This document shows, in pieces, positions 38,201 to 45,359 of a stretch of 64,000 bases of DNA. Every line of letters begins with the position of its first letter. Position 1 is the first letter of the stretch. The translations under genes were made by a program, and so were the position numbers. Source of the DNA: Flavobacteriales bacterium (GTDB lineage: Bacteria; Bacteroidota; Bacteroidia; Flavobacteriales_F; PHOS-HE28); NCBI GenBank assembly GCA_020635675.1, contig JACJZJ010000004.1, forward strand, positions 310,001 to 374,000, given 5' to 3'. The notes below the pieces were generated by a model. The model was given only the letters and a program-made list of their open reading frames with translations. It was not told where the DNA came from and ran no database searches.

Positions 38201-38461
38201 CACGGCGAACTTCAGGTAGGTCGTGGCCTTTTCCTTGTCGTCACCGGTGTGGAGAAGGCAGGTACCGAAACGATAGTTCAGGTCACGGTCCCGGGGGCTC
38301 AGGCTCACAAGCTGGCTGTACAGGGGCATCGCCTCGGCGAAGCGTTCCTCCGCGAAGAGGGCGTCCGCCTTGGTGCGCAGCTGCTGATCGCCTCCACCCT
38401 GGGCAAGGGCGATAAGGCCGGTCAACAGGCCTAGTCCGATGGCCGCGGTCCGGGTCAACAT
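32237..38461 (-). CDS. Giant PorE-like envelope protein: TPR, PD40 propeller, CRD, long coiled-coil, two SPOR-type repeats
   Basis: A protein of 2074 residues. ATG 38461 gives a signal peptide (LGLLTGLIALAQ). Residues about 25-140 are TPRs (DALFAEERFAEAMPLYSQLV). Residues about 200-330 are PD40 propeller motifs (YPFMAPDGRTFYFCSKGH, GGYDVFRS). A carboxypeptidase-regulatory-like strand region follows (about 350-410). About 500-1780 is a very long Ala/Glu/Arg/Asp-rich helical region. The C-terminus has two related SPOR-like repeats: VYKVQIGAF...YLDGKRIALRDARDLLA and FFTVQVGVY...YLNGKRIPMTDARALLT. The TPR-PD40-CRD order is that of the T9SS anchor PorE, but the OmpA-type domain is absent. An alternative ATG at 38506 overlaps the plsY stop (ATGA). 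Predicted periplasmic, peptidoglycan-contacting scaffold (inference). Confidence 0.8.
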   Translation of the reverse strand: MLTRTAAIGLGLLTGLIALAQGGGDQQLRTKADALFAEERFAEAMPLYSQLVSLSPRDRDLNYRFGTCLLHTGDDKEKATTYLKFAVQDPSVASLAWYYLGRSYHLTYRFAEALDAFQRFRGTGDKKALATHPVDAFERQCRNGQQLLENLKEVSVHSKVQVAADDFFRYYDLAGIGGRIVVTPDELRTSLDRKRDTRSLIHLPEKPGPIYFSSYGRDGRTGKDIYRTELLPTGQFAEPVRLAGFINTDEDEDYPFMAPDGRTFYFCSKGHNSMGGYDVFRSTYDKGMDVFGPPENMDFAVNTPDDDIFYIVDASGQEACFASARDSRQDMVHVYRISTQQVPVTITVLKGTFASDFDPADRKAHIVVEDGLTREVMADVRTDMNGTYLISLPRSGRYRFLVEAGPSGRTHAGIVEVPRSDVPHAYRQELQLVQQDGQERLVIKNYFDRPLDDDLIALSLDEIKRRAKLDVNDGQTSMPQEVAANSDAATGDLMVQAGFNADLTPADAMRMARDGAATRTSETAELKARASNAYALALENADQAEQASREAGRAVDEAAATPDGPVKNERMLQAAEARQRSRDANLRARAALEVGQDLEAEQLAVARSAAEFEKVAEDLGAAMQAGDRQRVLTALVRLKQEQSTLTGPGATPGVDERIRRSATAKREEAARALTAANAKRQEEIELNDRIVRLRNELSSTRANGRRDELQRQIDTYTEQLGYVKEEGDAAFNKAGLMEQNARVGTAKADLMSGSITAGTKTEVALDENAIATLGRRIADNEDRIGSIAIDQRFVAQLAEAQNGVTRDSFDWELAENRLAEDADRTSTRATMDNATDAGQEDLLQSHVLHDPDGASPNEVAEREGTRVQDRTENDAAATKTNTTVQGDAGDGDRSQAEIGSENSELADVAPTGLTPEQVREGQREEGATQDTELNVDPVGRAEHDRFLLENELAELEQVREATRARSVRDSLDLRIAAKRQELASAEDALAEARGRQDRTQQSAAGGSPAGQQGPGPAARTFDARANEEAIIAELYPGFAQDESRAQEMTDQDERISDLIGLNAMLLDSIHAESDRQLALLETTPDQANVILPRVQRLRDMGRAREERIADYRDQAARGVQDLASAADAVGVPASTTMPEDQDGSTTERYVAMPSDPLSIYDAELQVRSPKVGEAVATWTRDLGRVETMDREIDSLEAVLDTMIRGREFDKLRKRTDRMIDDRLILTMEMGQRSEFITREETKVMRDSLRTITALVDRKGLSPTEPLLAMADRNAADAQRTLDTGARLRKAADRTEDIIARDSLFRTAYTHELEGLRQLDRAITIRNYILSDDFQRGQRPTYAEMEARLFPEGPSATDLADAGIPAPGTVTRIAEGEEAGTVSLPRDGREGLKVQDAAVPTTVRTDSVASGRSRETADTRKSGEAGMARTTIGTDATDKSLAGNTGKAEGQRTGEALQHAAEDAMSRSKQQERRSLELNDRAVALRDSSTTVRARDREEVGNMALRAAALSDSLHAASVESAEEAMALEQEARDAAQKERLAEDLRKYYYLSDEDYRLVLDHTDHSQYFGAKVKALDQQRAAQEAEEAADSNRGLGRDLVQQAQRIMTLPPGATGPVTQEDLQRARALNDQAVVLDHRADSLSAVAQRLRSAATLNDGQAALMLQAVAADSASAIMAMEQRARREEPMLAEVRASNRIPAVQKRDAVEGAVRSEPPSHAAQDRNGGTVAQRSTELPGTDQGIRAGTNERSRPAEARGGVDHQPFDFPMPEELREDIFSLVPTARREEPIPIDAPMPKGLVYKVQIGAFRNPIPKELFNDMSPVMGESTDNGLVRYSAGLFTTFDAADQAKARVRERGYRDAFVVVYLDGKRIALRDARDLLAAESGAQEENGPTVQAPTERGPERTEVPPTPAPITVPSGIVPPAAVVSTADAETLSKYPDSADRVLAAFTPPTDATSYYNDPTAAPAKQVEVVRGLFFTVQVGVYSRPVPLDKLFNITPLNTERIDGGKIRYTTGIYRDLDRVRARKDETVVSGVQDAFITAYLNGKRIPMTDARALLTRFGAQVLVDPEQVTP

Positions 38462-38502
38462 CCGAGAGCGCGCCTTTTTACCGCAGTTGCCCCCTCCTGG
38501 TT

Positions 38503-39159
38503 TCATGGGCCATCCGGGTTCCGCCCAGCCCATGCGATGCGGTTCTCCGTTCCTCGCAGCAATCGGCCGATGTTCTGGCGATGGGTGTAGAAGACCAGCA
38601 GGCACATGACGATGGAGAACGCGATCAGTACCGCCGACCGCTCGTGGAATAGCAGAAGCACCGCGATGGGAAAGGCGACGGCGGCCGCGAGCGACCCCAG
38701 GGATACGTAGCGCGACGCCAGGAAGACCGCCAGAAAAACGCCGACGCAGATGAGCGCGCCGCCCGGATGAACGGCCAGGACACCACCCAGGGAGGTGGCG
38801 ATCCCCTTGCCTCCTCGGAAATCGGCGAATACCGGGTACAGATGGCCGATCACCGTGATCACCACCAATGCCACGCGGAACATCACCCAGGCATTGCTGT
38901 AGGGCTCAAGCCCGCTGAACTCCGGTAGCAGGCGCACCGGCAGGAAACCCTTGGCGATGTCGATCAGGAGAACAGGTACACCGGCCTTCGGTCCCAGGAC
39001 CCGGAAGGTATTGGTGGCGCCGGCGTTCCGGCTTCCGTGTTCCCGCACATCGGTACCGAAAAAGGCGGTGCCCCACCATACGGCCGTGGGAATGCTGCCG
39101 ACGGCATATGCGATGATCGCGCTCAGGGCCAGGTACCACCAGGGTAGTTCCGTGCTCAT
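38503..39159 (-). CDS. plsY: Glycerol-3-phosphate acyltransferase PlsY
   Basis: An integral inner-membrane enzyme of 218 residues that transfers acyl groups from acyl-phosphate to glycerol 3-phosphate, the first step of phospholipid synthesis in the PlsX/Y route. The family motifs are present: YAVGSIPTAVW, HGSRNAGATNTFR (catalytic loop) and GHLYPVFADFRGGKGIAT, with about five to seven hydrophobic helices and a His-containing C-terminal loop. The ATG overlaps the stop of the upstream giant gene as ATGA (39156-39159), so it is probably coupled to that gene. It lies between two giant envelope genes, suggesting a common envelope-biogenesis operon. Confidence 0.95.
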   Translation of the reverse strand: MSTELPWWYLALSAIIAYAVGSIPTAVWWGTAFFGTDVREHGSRNAGATNTFRVLGPKAGVPVLLIDIAKGFLPVRLLPEFSGLEPYSNAWVMFRVALVVITVIGHLYPVFADFRGGKGIATSLGGVLAVHPGGALICVGVFLAVFLASRYVSLGSLAAAVAFPIAVLLLFHERSAVLIAFSIVMCLLVFYTHRQNIGRLLRGTENRIAWAGRNPDGP

Positions 39160-42100
39160 AGTCCGTACCGATCGCGGAATTCGTCCACTTTCCGTTTGTT
39201 GGTGAGGATGTAGCGATAGGGCGGCTGGTCCTTCTTGCCCTCCAGGCTCATCTTGTCCTCCTTCAGCTCGTTCAGCATCGTATCGAATTGCTGATCACTG
39301 CTGTAGGCATAAAGGTAGTTGCGCGTGTATTGGAAGAAGTAATAGGTCTGGTCGTCCAGCATGAGCAGGATGGTCATACTATCGCCGCTGCGCTTGCGCT
39401 GGAGTTCTATCTTGCCCTTAACGTAACGGAACACCGGCTTCTTCAGCACCGTTGCGATACCGATGGGCCCGTCGCTGGTCCAACTCTGCTCATCATTGTC
39501 CCACTTCAGTCCCACATCGCATAGCACCAGGCTCTTCACCAGTTCGTCCGGAAGGCGTTTGATCTCGCCCTTGAGGCTCAACTCGGAAATAAGCTTATCG
39601 GATCGATCCAGCCCAAGGACCTCCCGGAGCGCCCGCTCGTAGGGTGTCTTTGTGATATCGACCTGCTTGGCGTCAGGATAGGCATTGATCTCCTCGGCCA
39701 TGCGTTCGAGCGCGTTGTCGTGGAAAAAGAAATTCACGAGCATCACGACCTCCCCCATGGTCAGGGCCTCCTCGGGCAGGTGCTCCAGCGTCCCCACCCC
39801 GTCGAGATCGACGCGCCCCAGGTCCAGCCCGCTGTGGATCCGTCCATCACCGCGTATCCGACAGTCCTCCGTGCCCAGGCTCACCAGGTCGCCCGGCAGG
39901 TCGGCCTGCAGGATCTTCTCCTTGTTGGAGATCATGTACTGCTTCTTCGCCTTGTCGTAGAAAAGGAGGCCCTTGGCGGAGATGACCGCCACGTCCTTCT
40001 TGTCCTTCTTCCTGCTCAGGAAGGTGCCGTAGGTCCGGAACGGATCGTCGTTGGTCAGGAATACGCCATTGCCGATGGGCAATCCCTGATCATCGCGGAG
40101 CGAATCCCCTACGGGAATGAACACCTCCAATGGATCGATCCGCCCTTTAAAGCCCATCCAGTTGCGCGGAAGACCGGTACAGCCATGCTGGATGCGGGTG
40201 CTCCCTGTGAAGGTAAGTTCCTTGATGCTGGCCTCCATCTTCACATCGCCGAAGTAGTCGAACGCGGGACTGAGCTGAAAGCCGTCATCCTCCCTCACCC
40301 GACCCAAGGCGTAGGTCTGGTAGGCCGTGTCAACGTTGATGTTCTGCAGGTGGATCGGAAATGCCTTTTTGTTCTCGTCCACGTAGTCGATGATGCCGGA
40401 CCCGTTGTACTGACGTTTCGCCTTGATGCTGACGGTCGCATCGTAGATACGGTGGTACTTGGTGACGTAATTGGCCGTGATCACCGTGTTGGTCAAGGGG
40501 TCCATCTCGGCGTTCTTCCGGATGCGCACCCGCATGCTGTCCGGGGTGATCAGTGCATCGGCCACCTGGATGTACTGCACCTCGTTCGCCGTGATCAGGT
40601 GTTTCTTGAGATCGTAACGCGCTTTGGGGGCCATGAAGCTCAGCGAATCCTGATCGGGCCGGATGCTGATGAAGTTCGAGCCGGAGAGTTGCAGGTCCTC
40701 GGAGGCCGCCTCGGCAGTGCGGTCGCTCTCCAATTCGATGTCGCCCTGGTCCATGTACCATTTGAACCGGTCCATATAGCAGATGTACTGGTTCACCGGG
40801 AATTCGACCTTGGTCTCATCGCCGTTGCTGACGAACTCGCCCACGCGCTCATCCAGCTTCACCGTGGCGTTGACGTTGTTCGTCCGGAACGCGATGCTGG
40901 CGGTATCGCCCTCCGTCAGACGGAAATCGCTCGTATCCGACTGCAACTGCATGGTGTGGAACTTGAAGAGATCCGCTCGCAGCGTGGCGTTGGTGAAATC
41001 CACCAGACCGGCACCCGTCATACCCTTTGGGGTCAGGTCCGTTCCCCCATAAAGAAAGGCCTGAGCGTCGTACATGACCATCGGGTCCCGCGTTACCTGG
41101 GCGTGCAGGCGTTCCAGGGCGGGTTCGAGCTTCACGAAGACATCCGCCCCCTGGACGTTCGGTACCTCGAGCGCCGCCGACCCCGCGGCGTTGTATAACG
41201 TATCGGCCACTCCGAAGGTGCTGTCCGGACAGAAGATGAGATGCTTGGAATTCGCGATGGTCGTCAGGTACGCCAGTTCCCCCTCGCCCTGCAGGCCATC
41301 GTAGTTCAGGCTTACCATGTTGGCGAACTTGCTGCGCTTGCCGTACAGCGCCAGTCCACCATCCCCCGTGTACCGCTCGAAACCGAGCGAATAATCCTTT
41401 TGCAGACGGAGTGGTTCCCGGATATCCGGGAAGATGCCGGCGGACACCAGTGTGCCGTCGAAATAAAGGCCGGCATTGGTGAAATTGTCGAGGCTGTCGA
41501 TCTGGAACGGGTCGCTCCTGTAATAGAAGCGATCGCGGTCGTAGACCCCCTTCTGGATCCGCTTGCTGTCGTAGAATACGAACGACTCCTTGGTGCTGTT
41601 GAACTTCGGGAACTCGGGGTACTTCTCCTGGAGAAGGCCGCTCTTGTTCGAGGGCTGGTCGATCTCCAGGCTCCCGGTGACGTTCTCCAACACGTTCTTG
41701 ACCCGGACCAGATCGCTCCTTCCCTGGTCGTCCAACTCGAAACTATCCGCATAAAAACTCACCGAATCCACGTTCAATAGATCGATGACGAAGGGATCGT
41801 AGTGGAAGTAGTACTCCTTGCCATGGAACTGGAGCTTGCCCGCCTGCACCATGCCACCGAACGTGAAATCCCGGTCCTTTTTCACCACCACCGTTCGCTC
41901 GCTGGGATAGATCTTCACGTCCTGTGAGTCGCTCACGATCACGCGCGCCACCCCCTTCAGCGTGAGATCATTGTTCAACAGGTTGAGCGAAGCGTTCACC
42001 CCGTCGGGTGAGTTGCTGTTGAACTGGAGCACATCGTAGTCCACCTTGCCGGCGCTGGACAGGATGTGCTGCCTGAGCCGCGGTTGTATGGTGATCACCT

Positions 42101-43607
42101 CGTTCTCCACGTCGTAGTCCAGATAACCCTTGTTGGCCATGTCGATCAACATGGGCACCACGGTACTTTTCTGAAGACGCGTGAAGACGGCGAAATCCTG
42201 TGCGGTGAAGACGTTCCCGGCCTGTTTGGCGAAGTCGTTCAACCGTGAGAGCGGATGCACCGCATCGATGCCCAGCATGGCGTCATAGCGCTGCTCCTTG
42301 AAGAAGTTGAACGATTCGAACGAGGCCCGGTTCTGGGAGCTTCCCTGCAGGGTGCCGAGTTCCACGAGCGGATCACCCTGGCGCCACTTCAGGACCTCGA
42401 AGTACATGTCCAGTTTGTGGAAGGTATCGTAGAACGGCGCCTTGCTCAATCCCTCCTCCTTCTTGATGAGGCTGAGCTGCCGCTTGTCGCGCTGAAAGCG
42501 CAGGCTCACGCTTTGATGGAAGATCGAATCGTTGGCGAGATGGATGCGGACCGCGACATCCTCGCTGGTGATCCGTTCCGGCTCGATGCTGTAGAACAAT
42601 CCGAACGTGATGATAAAGGGCTTGCCTTCGCGATAGAAGGTCAGGAACGCGGGTTCATCACGCGTTCCGTATCCCTGCAACTTGGCGCCCTGCATGCTGA
42701 AACCCCCTTCGAAATCGACCCCTTCCACGATATCGCGGATGTGCATGCGCCGGTCATAGCTCTCGAACCGGGGATAGCTGGCATTGTCCTCGTCCACATT
42801 GGCCAGCACCTTGTCGGATAGGCGGCCCAGCAGGGTACGCTCGAAATAGGGATCGTTGAAATGGACCGAATCGACCTCGTACGCGGAGCTCTTCATCTTG
42901 ATCTCGTAACGACCGTCCCATTCCGCGAAAGTGGCCGTGGCCCGAAGCCCCGCTCGCTCCCAGGTCACCTTTCCGCCGCGGCCCCGCCAGACCTGCTGCG
43001 TTGGGAAATAGACCCCGCTCGTGCCGTGGATGACCGTGCTGTCGCCCTTGGCGAGGCAACGCAGGTCCATCTTGGGAAAGACCACTTTCGGCACCGTGTC
43101 ATAGGCGAAGGTGAACGCCTTGCTGCCGGCCTGCCATTTGGTGCTTGCGCTCTGATAGATCGCATTGTCGCGGAACAATCCGCCGCACATGCTGATGAAG
43201 TCGGCGAAGTTCTTTTTGCGGCCGCTCTTCATCACGGCATCCATGCTCTGCATCCACGCCGAGAATTCCTGTGAACTGCGACCACCGTTCGCGAAAGCGG
43301 CCACGGCGCTCAGATAGTCCAGGAAGTCAGGATACGGTTGGAAACGCTTCTTCAGCATTCCGTTGGCCACATCGATGACCTGCCCTTTCTGGGCATCATC
43401 ATAGTACGCACCGTTCCACACCGGACCGAAGACCTCCTCCATGAAGGGCTTGCCCTCCTTCTTGTCCGCCCCGACCATCATGTCGGTCACCTCCTGCAGG
43501 AAGGTGTTCGGGTCGGTGCTGAACGCCTTGGTCTGGGCGCGCCCAGGAACGGACAGCAGCAGCGAAATGAAGAGCACGGCCGGTCCCGGATCCATCAGGT
43601 GACGCAT
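39156..43607 (-). CDS. Giant exported protein of unknown function, conserved-looking beta-rich repeats
   Basis: A protein of 1483 residues from ATG 43607, which gives a signal-like segment (AVLFISLLLSVPGRAQ). An ATG at 43670 overlapping the prmA stop is an alternative. I recognise no domain. Residues about 60-380 are partly helical with a recurring aromatic beta pattern. The central and C-terminal parts consist of beta-rich stretches of the type F.G.v.AGkL.F.Gk.y.F.Y..F.iDLlnvDSV.F, reminiscent of the OstA/LptD-LptA style jelly-roll, but this is only an impression. There is no coiled coil and no sorting tail. It sits between prmA and plsY in an envelope operon with a coupled plsY, so a role in envelope assembly is likely but unproven. 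Confidence 0.78.
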   Translation of the reverse strand: MRHLMDPGPAVLFISLLLSVPGRAQTKAFSTDPNTFLQEVTDMMVGADKKEGKPFMEEVFGPVWNGAYYDDAQKGQVIDVANGMLKKRFQPYPDFLDYLSAVAAFANGGRSSQEFSAWMQSMDAVMKSGRKKNFADFISMCGGLFRDNAIYQSASTKWQAGSKAFTFAYDTVPKVVFPKMDLRCLAKGDSTVIHGTSGVYFPTQQVWRGRGGKVTWERAGLRATATFAEWDGRYEIKMKSSAYEVDSVHFNDPYFERTLLGRLSDKVLANVDEDNASYPRFESYDRRMHIRDIVEGVDFEGGFSMQGAKLQGYGTRDEPAFLTFYREGKPFIITFGLFYSIEPERITSEDVAVRIHLANDSIFHQSVSLRFQRDKRQLSLIKKEEGLSKAPFYDTFHKLDMYFEVLKWRQGDPLVELGTLQGSSQNRASFESFNFFKEQRYDAMLGIDAVHPLSRLNDFAKQAGNVFTAQDFAVFTRLQKSTVVPMLIDMANKGYLDYDVENEVITIQPRLRQHILSSAGKVDYDVLQFNSNSPDGVNASLNLLNNDLTLKGVARVIVSDSQDVKIYPSERTVVVKKDRDFTFGGMVQAGKLQFHGKEYYFHYDPFVIDLLNVDSVSFYADSFELDDQGRSDLVRVKNVLENVTGSLEIDQPSNKSGLLQEKYPEFPKFNSTKESFVFYDSKRIQKGVYDRDRFYYRSDPFQIDSLDNFTNAGLYFDGTLVSAGIFPDIREPLRLQKDYSLGFERYTGDGGLALYGKRSKFANMVSLNYDGLQGEGELAYLTTIANSKHLIFCPDSTFGVADTLYNAAGSAALEVPNVQGADVFVKLEPALERLHAQVTRDPMVMYDAQAFLYGGTDLTPKGMTGAGLVDFTNATLRADLFKFHTMQLQSDTSDFRLTEGDTASIAFRTNNVNATVKLDERVGEFVSNGDETKVEFPVNQYICYMDRFKWYMDQGDIELESDRTAEAASEDLQLSGSNFISIRPDQDSLSFMAPKARYDLKKHLITANEVQYIQVADALITPDSMRVRIRKNAEMDPLTNTVITANYVTKYHRIYDATVSIKAKRQYNGSGIIDYVDENKKAFPIHLQNINVDTAYQTYALGRVREDDGFQLSPAFDYFGDVKMEASIKELTFTGSTRIQHGCTGLPRNWMGFKGRIDPLEVFIPVGDSLRDDQGLPIGNGVFLTNDDPFRTYGTFLSRKKDKKDVAVISAKGLLFYDKAKKQYMISNKEKILQADLPGDLVSLGTEDCRIRGDGRIHSGLDLGRVDLDGVGTLEHLPEEALTMGEVVMLVNFFFHDNALERMAEEINAYPDAKQVDITKTPYERALREVLGLDRSDKLISELSLKGEIKRLPDELVKSLVLCDVGLKWDNDEQSWTSDGPIGIATVLKKPVFRYVKGKIELQRKRSGDSMTILLMLDDQTYYFFQYTRNYLYAYSSDQQFDTMLNELKEDKMSLEGKKDQPPYRYILTNKRKVDEFRDRYGL

Positions 43608-43662
43608 GCACGTCCCGACCAGGGAACGGTCCAACGGCCGGTGGCAAGGGCGAAGAAGTCCG

Positions 43663-44514
43663 TCAGACATTCGGAGGCGTTGGTTCGGAACGCAGGCCAA
43701 GGAGCGCCCAACCACCTTCGCACAGTTCGGTCACGTAGTGCAGGCCCACATCCTCCGCACCTGCGCGCATCAGGCCGATGTCATCGACCAAAAAACCGCT
43801 CATCAGCAGCCGACCGGCAGGGCGCAATGCCCGGGCCATACGTGCCATGTCACGGAGCAGGGTGTTGCGTTCGATGTTGGCCAAAATAGCATCGCATGAC
43901 CCCGGGCCGATGAGGTCCACATCCCCCTTTTCCACAACGATCCCCTCACAATGATCGAGCCGGACATTGTCGCGCGCGTTCTCCACCGCCAGTGGGTCGA
44001 TATCGATGGCCCGGACATGGGCGGCCCCCAAGCGGATGGCCAGGATCGCGAGCACACCCGTTCCGCAGCCCAGGTCACAGACCGTGCTCCCACGCAGGTC
44101 CAGGTCCAGCATGGCACGTACCATCAAGCGTGTGGTGGCGTGATGGCCGGTGCCGAACGCCATGCGCGGCGTGATCACCAGTTCGTGCCGGAACCCTTGT
44201 TCATGCGGATGATGCGCTGCGCGGATCAGTACGTCGCTTCCCACGCGCACCGGTTCGAACCCGGACTCCCAGAGCGCGTTCCAGTTGGTGTCGGGGACCT
44301 CCCGCACGGAATAGGACACGTGGACATGGGGATCACGGAAGGCGATCAGACGACGCAGGGCCTGGCGATCGAAGCGATCGGACCGGACGTAGGCCTTCAA
44401 GCCGCCCGTGATCTCCTCGAAGGCTTCATACCCGAGCTCGCTCAACTCGGCGACGAGAACGTCCCGCCAGGGGTCCAGCGGGTCGATGCGCATTTCGATC
44501 TCGGTATGGGGCAT
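43663..44514 (-). CDS. prmA: Ribosomal protein L11 methyltransferase PrmA
   Basis: A protein of 283 residues that trimethylates ribosomal protein L11 using SAM. The N-terminal L11-binding domain is followed by the catalytic domain with RMAFGTGHHATT, DLGCGTGVLAILAI (SAM motif I), DIDPLAVENARDNV and LANIERNTLL. The length and motifs fit the Bacteroidota PrmA. It lies 43 bp after tpiA on the same strand, as commonly seen in the folP-DUF1599-BT_3928-tpiA-prmA neighbourhood. Confidence 0.95.
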   Translation of the reverse strand: MPHTEIEMRIDPLDPWRDVLVAELSELGYEAFEEITGGLKAYVRSDRFDRQALRRLIAFRDPHVHVSYSVREVPDTNWNALWESGFEPVRVGSDVLIRAAHHPHEQGFRHELVITPRMAFGTGHHATTRLMVRAMLDLDLRGSTVCDLGCGTGVLAILAIRLGAAHVRAIDIDPLAVENARDNVRLDHCEGIVVEKGDVDLIGPGSCDAILANIERNTLLRDMARMARALRPAGRLLMSGFLVDDIGLMRAGAEDVGLHYVTELCEGGWALLGLRSEPTPPNV

Positions 44515-44557
44515 TCGTTCCCGGGGTTCGGAGCGACAAGGCCAGGTCGCGTCCAGT

Positions 44558-45322
44558 TCAAGCCATCACGGTCTCGGCGATCCGCACCAGTTCCAGGAAC
44601 GAGGATGCCTCAAGTGATGCGCCTCCGATCAGCCCACCGTTCACGTCGGTACACGCGAACAGTTCGGGGGCGTTCTCCGGCTTGCACGAACCGCCATACA
44701 GTATGGGTATGTCATGGGCCTCTTCCCCGGCGACCGTGACAAGTTCGGATCGGATAAAGGCATGCATCTCCTGGGCCTGGGCCGCGGTGGCGGTCCGACC
44801 CGTGCCGATGGCCCAGACAGGCTCATAGGCCACCACGAGCCGGCCGTAGACCTGGTGATCCTGTCCGGCCAATGCCGCATGCAACTGGGTGGCCACCACA
44901 TCGAACTGAGCCTCCCGGTCCCGCTCCTCCAGCGACTCTCCGCAACAATAGATCGGTGTGATCCCCTGAGCGACCAGTGCCGCCACCTTCCTACCGACGA
45001 CATCATCGGACTCGCCGTAGTACTGCCGCCGTTCACTGTGCCCCACGATGCAATGGTCGACGCCGATGCTGTGGAGCATCGCGGCGCTCACCTCACCCGT
45101 ATATGCCCCTTGGGGCTCCTGGTGGCAGTTCTGCGCCGCCACACGAACACCTTCCTCAGCCACCATCGCAGCGGCCATCTCGAGGAACGGGAACGCGGGC
45201 GCCACGATCACCTCGACCCGGGAAGGGCTGGATCGCAGGCCCGACACCACCTCGGCGAGCAGGTCCGCTGCGGCCCTCCTGTCCTTGTGCATCTTCCAAT
45301 TTCCGGCGATGATCGTGCGCAT
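44558..45322 (-). CDS. tpiA: Triosephosphate isomerase
   Basis: A protein of 254 residues interconverting DHAP and glyceraldehyde 3-phosphate in glycolysis. The substrate Lys is in AGNWKMHK (Lys10), the catalytic His in VGHSERR (about 96) and the catalytic Glu in AYEPVWAIGTG (about 167). The phosphate loop ILYGGSCKPEN and GLIGGASL near the end are intact. ATG 45322 gives the standard N-terminus; the upstream codons to 45340 are not part of the family. A -7-like CATCTTTG ends 4 nt before the ATG. Confidence 0.96.
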   Translation of the reverse strand: MRTIIAGNWKMHKDRRAAADLLAEVVSGLRSSPSRVEVIVAPAFPFLEMAAAMVAEEGVRVAAQNCHQEPQGAYTGEVSAAMLHSIGVDHCIVGHSERRQYYGESDDVVGRKVAALVAQGITPIYCCGESLEERDREAQFDVVATQLHAALAGQDHQVYGRLVVAYEPVWAIGTGRTATAAQAQEMHAFIRSELVTVAGEEAHDIPILYGGSCKPENAPELFACTDVNGGLIGGASLEASSFLELVRIAETVMA

Positions 45323-45326
45323 GCCG

Positions 45327-45334
45327 CAAAGATG
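45327..45334 (-). promoter_or_regulatory. -7-like box directly before tpiA (leaderless candidate)
   Basis: The minus strand reads CATCTTTG (one mismatch to TAnnTTTG), ending 4 nt before the tpiA ATG. It faces the box of the divergent SGNH gene at 45348-45355. Confidence 0.5.
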
Positions 45335-45347
45335 CTTCAAGCCACAG

Positions 45348-45355
45348 TACTTTCA
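45348..45355 (+). promoter_or_regulatory. -7-like box of the SGNH lipoprotein gene (leaderless candidate)
   Basis: TACTTTCA (two mismatches to TAnnTTTG) ends 4 nt before the ATG at 45360. The match is weaker than for the other genes in this class. Confidence 0.35.
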
Positions 45356-45359
45356 GCCC

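Noticed and set aside
45048..45359. N-terminal extension of the SGNH lipoprotein
   Set aside because: The frame is open, but it is antisense to tpiA and would hide the lipobox; ATG 45360 is a better start.
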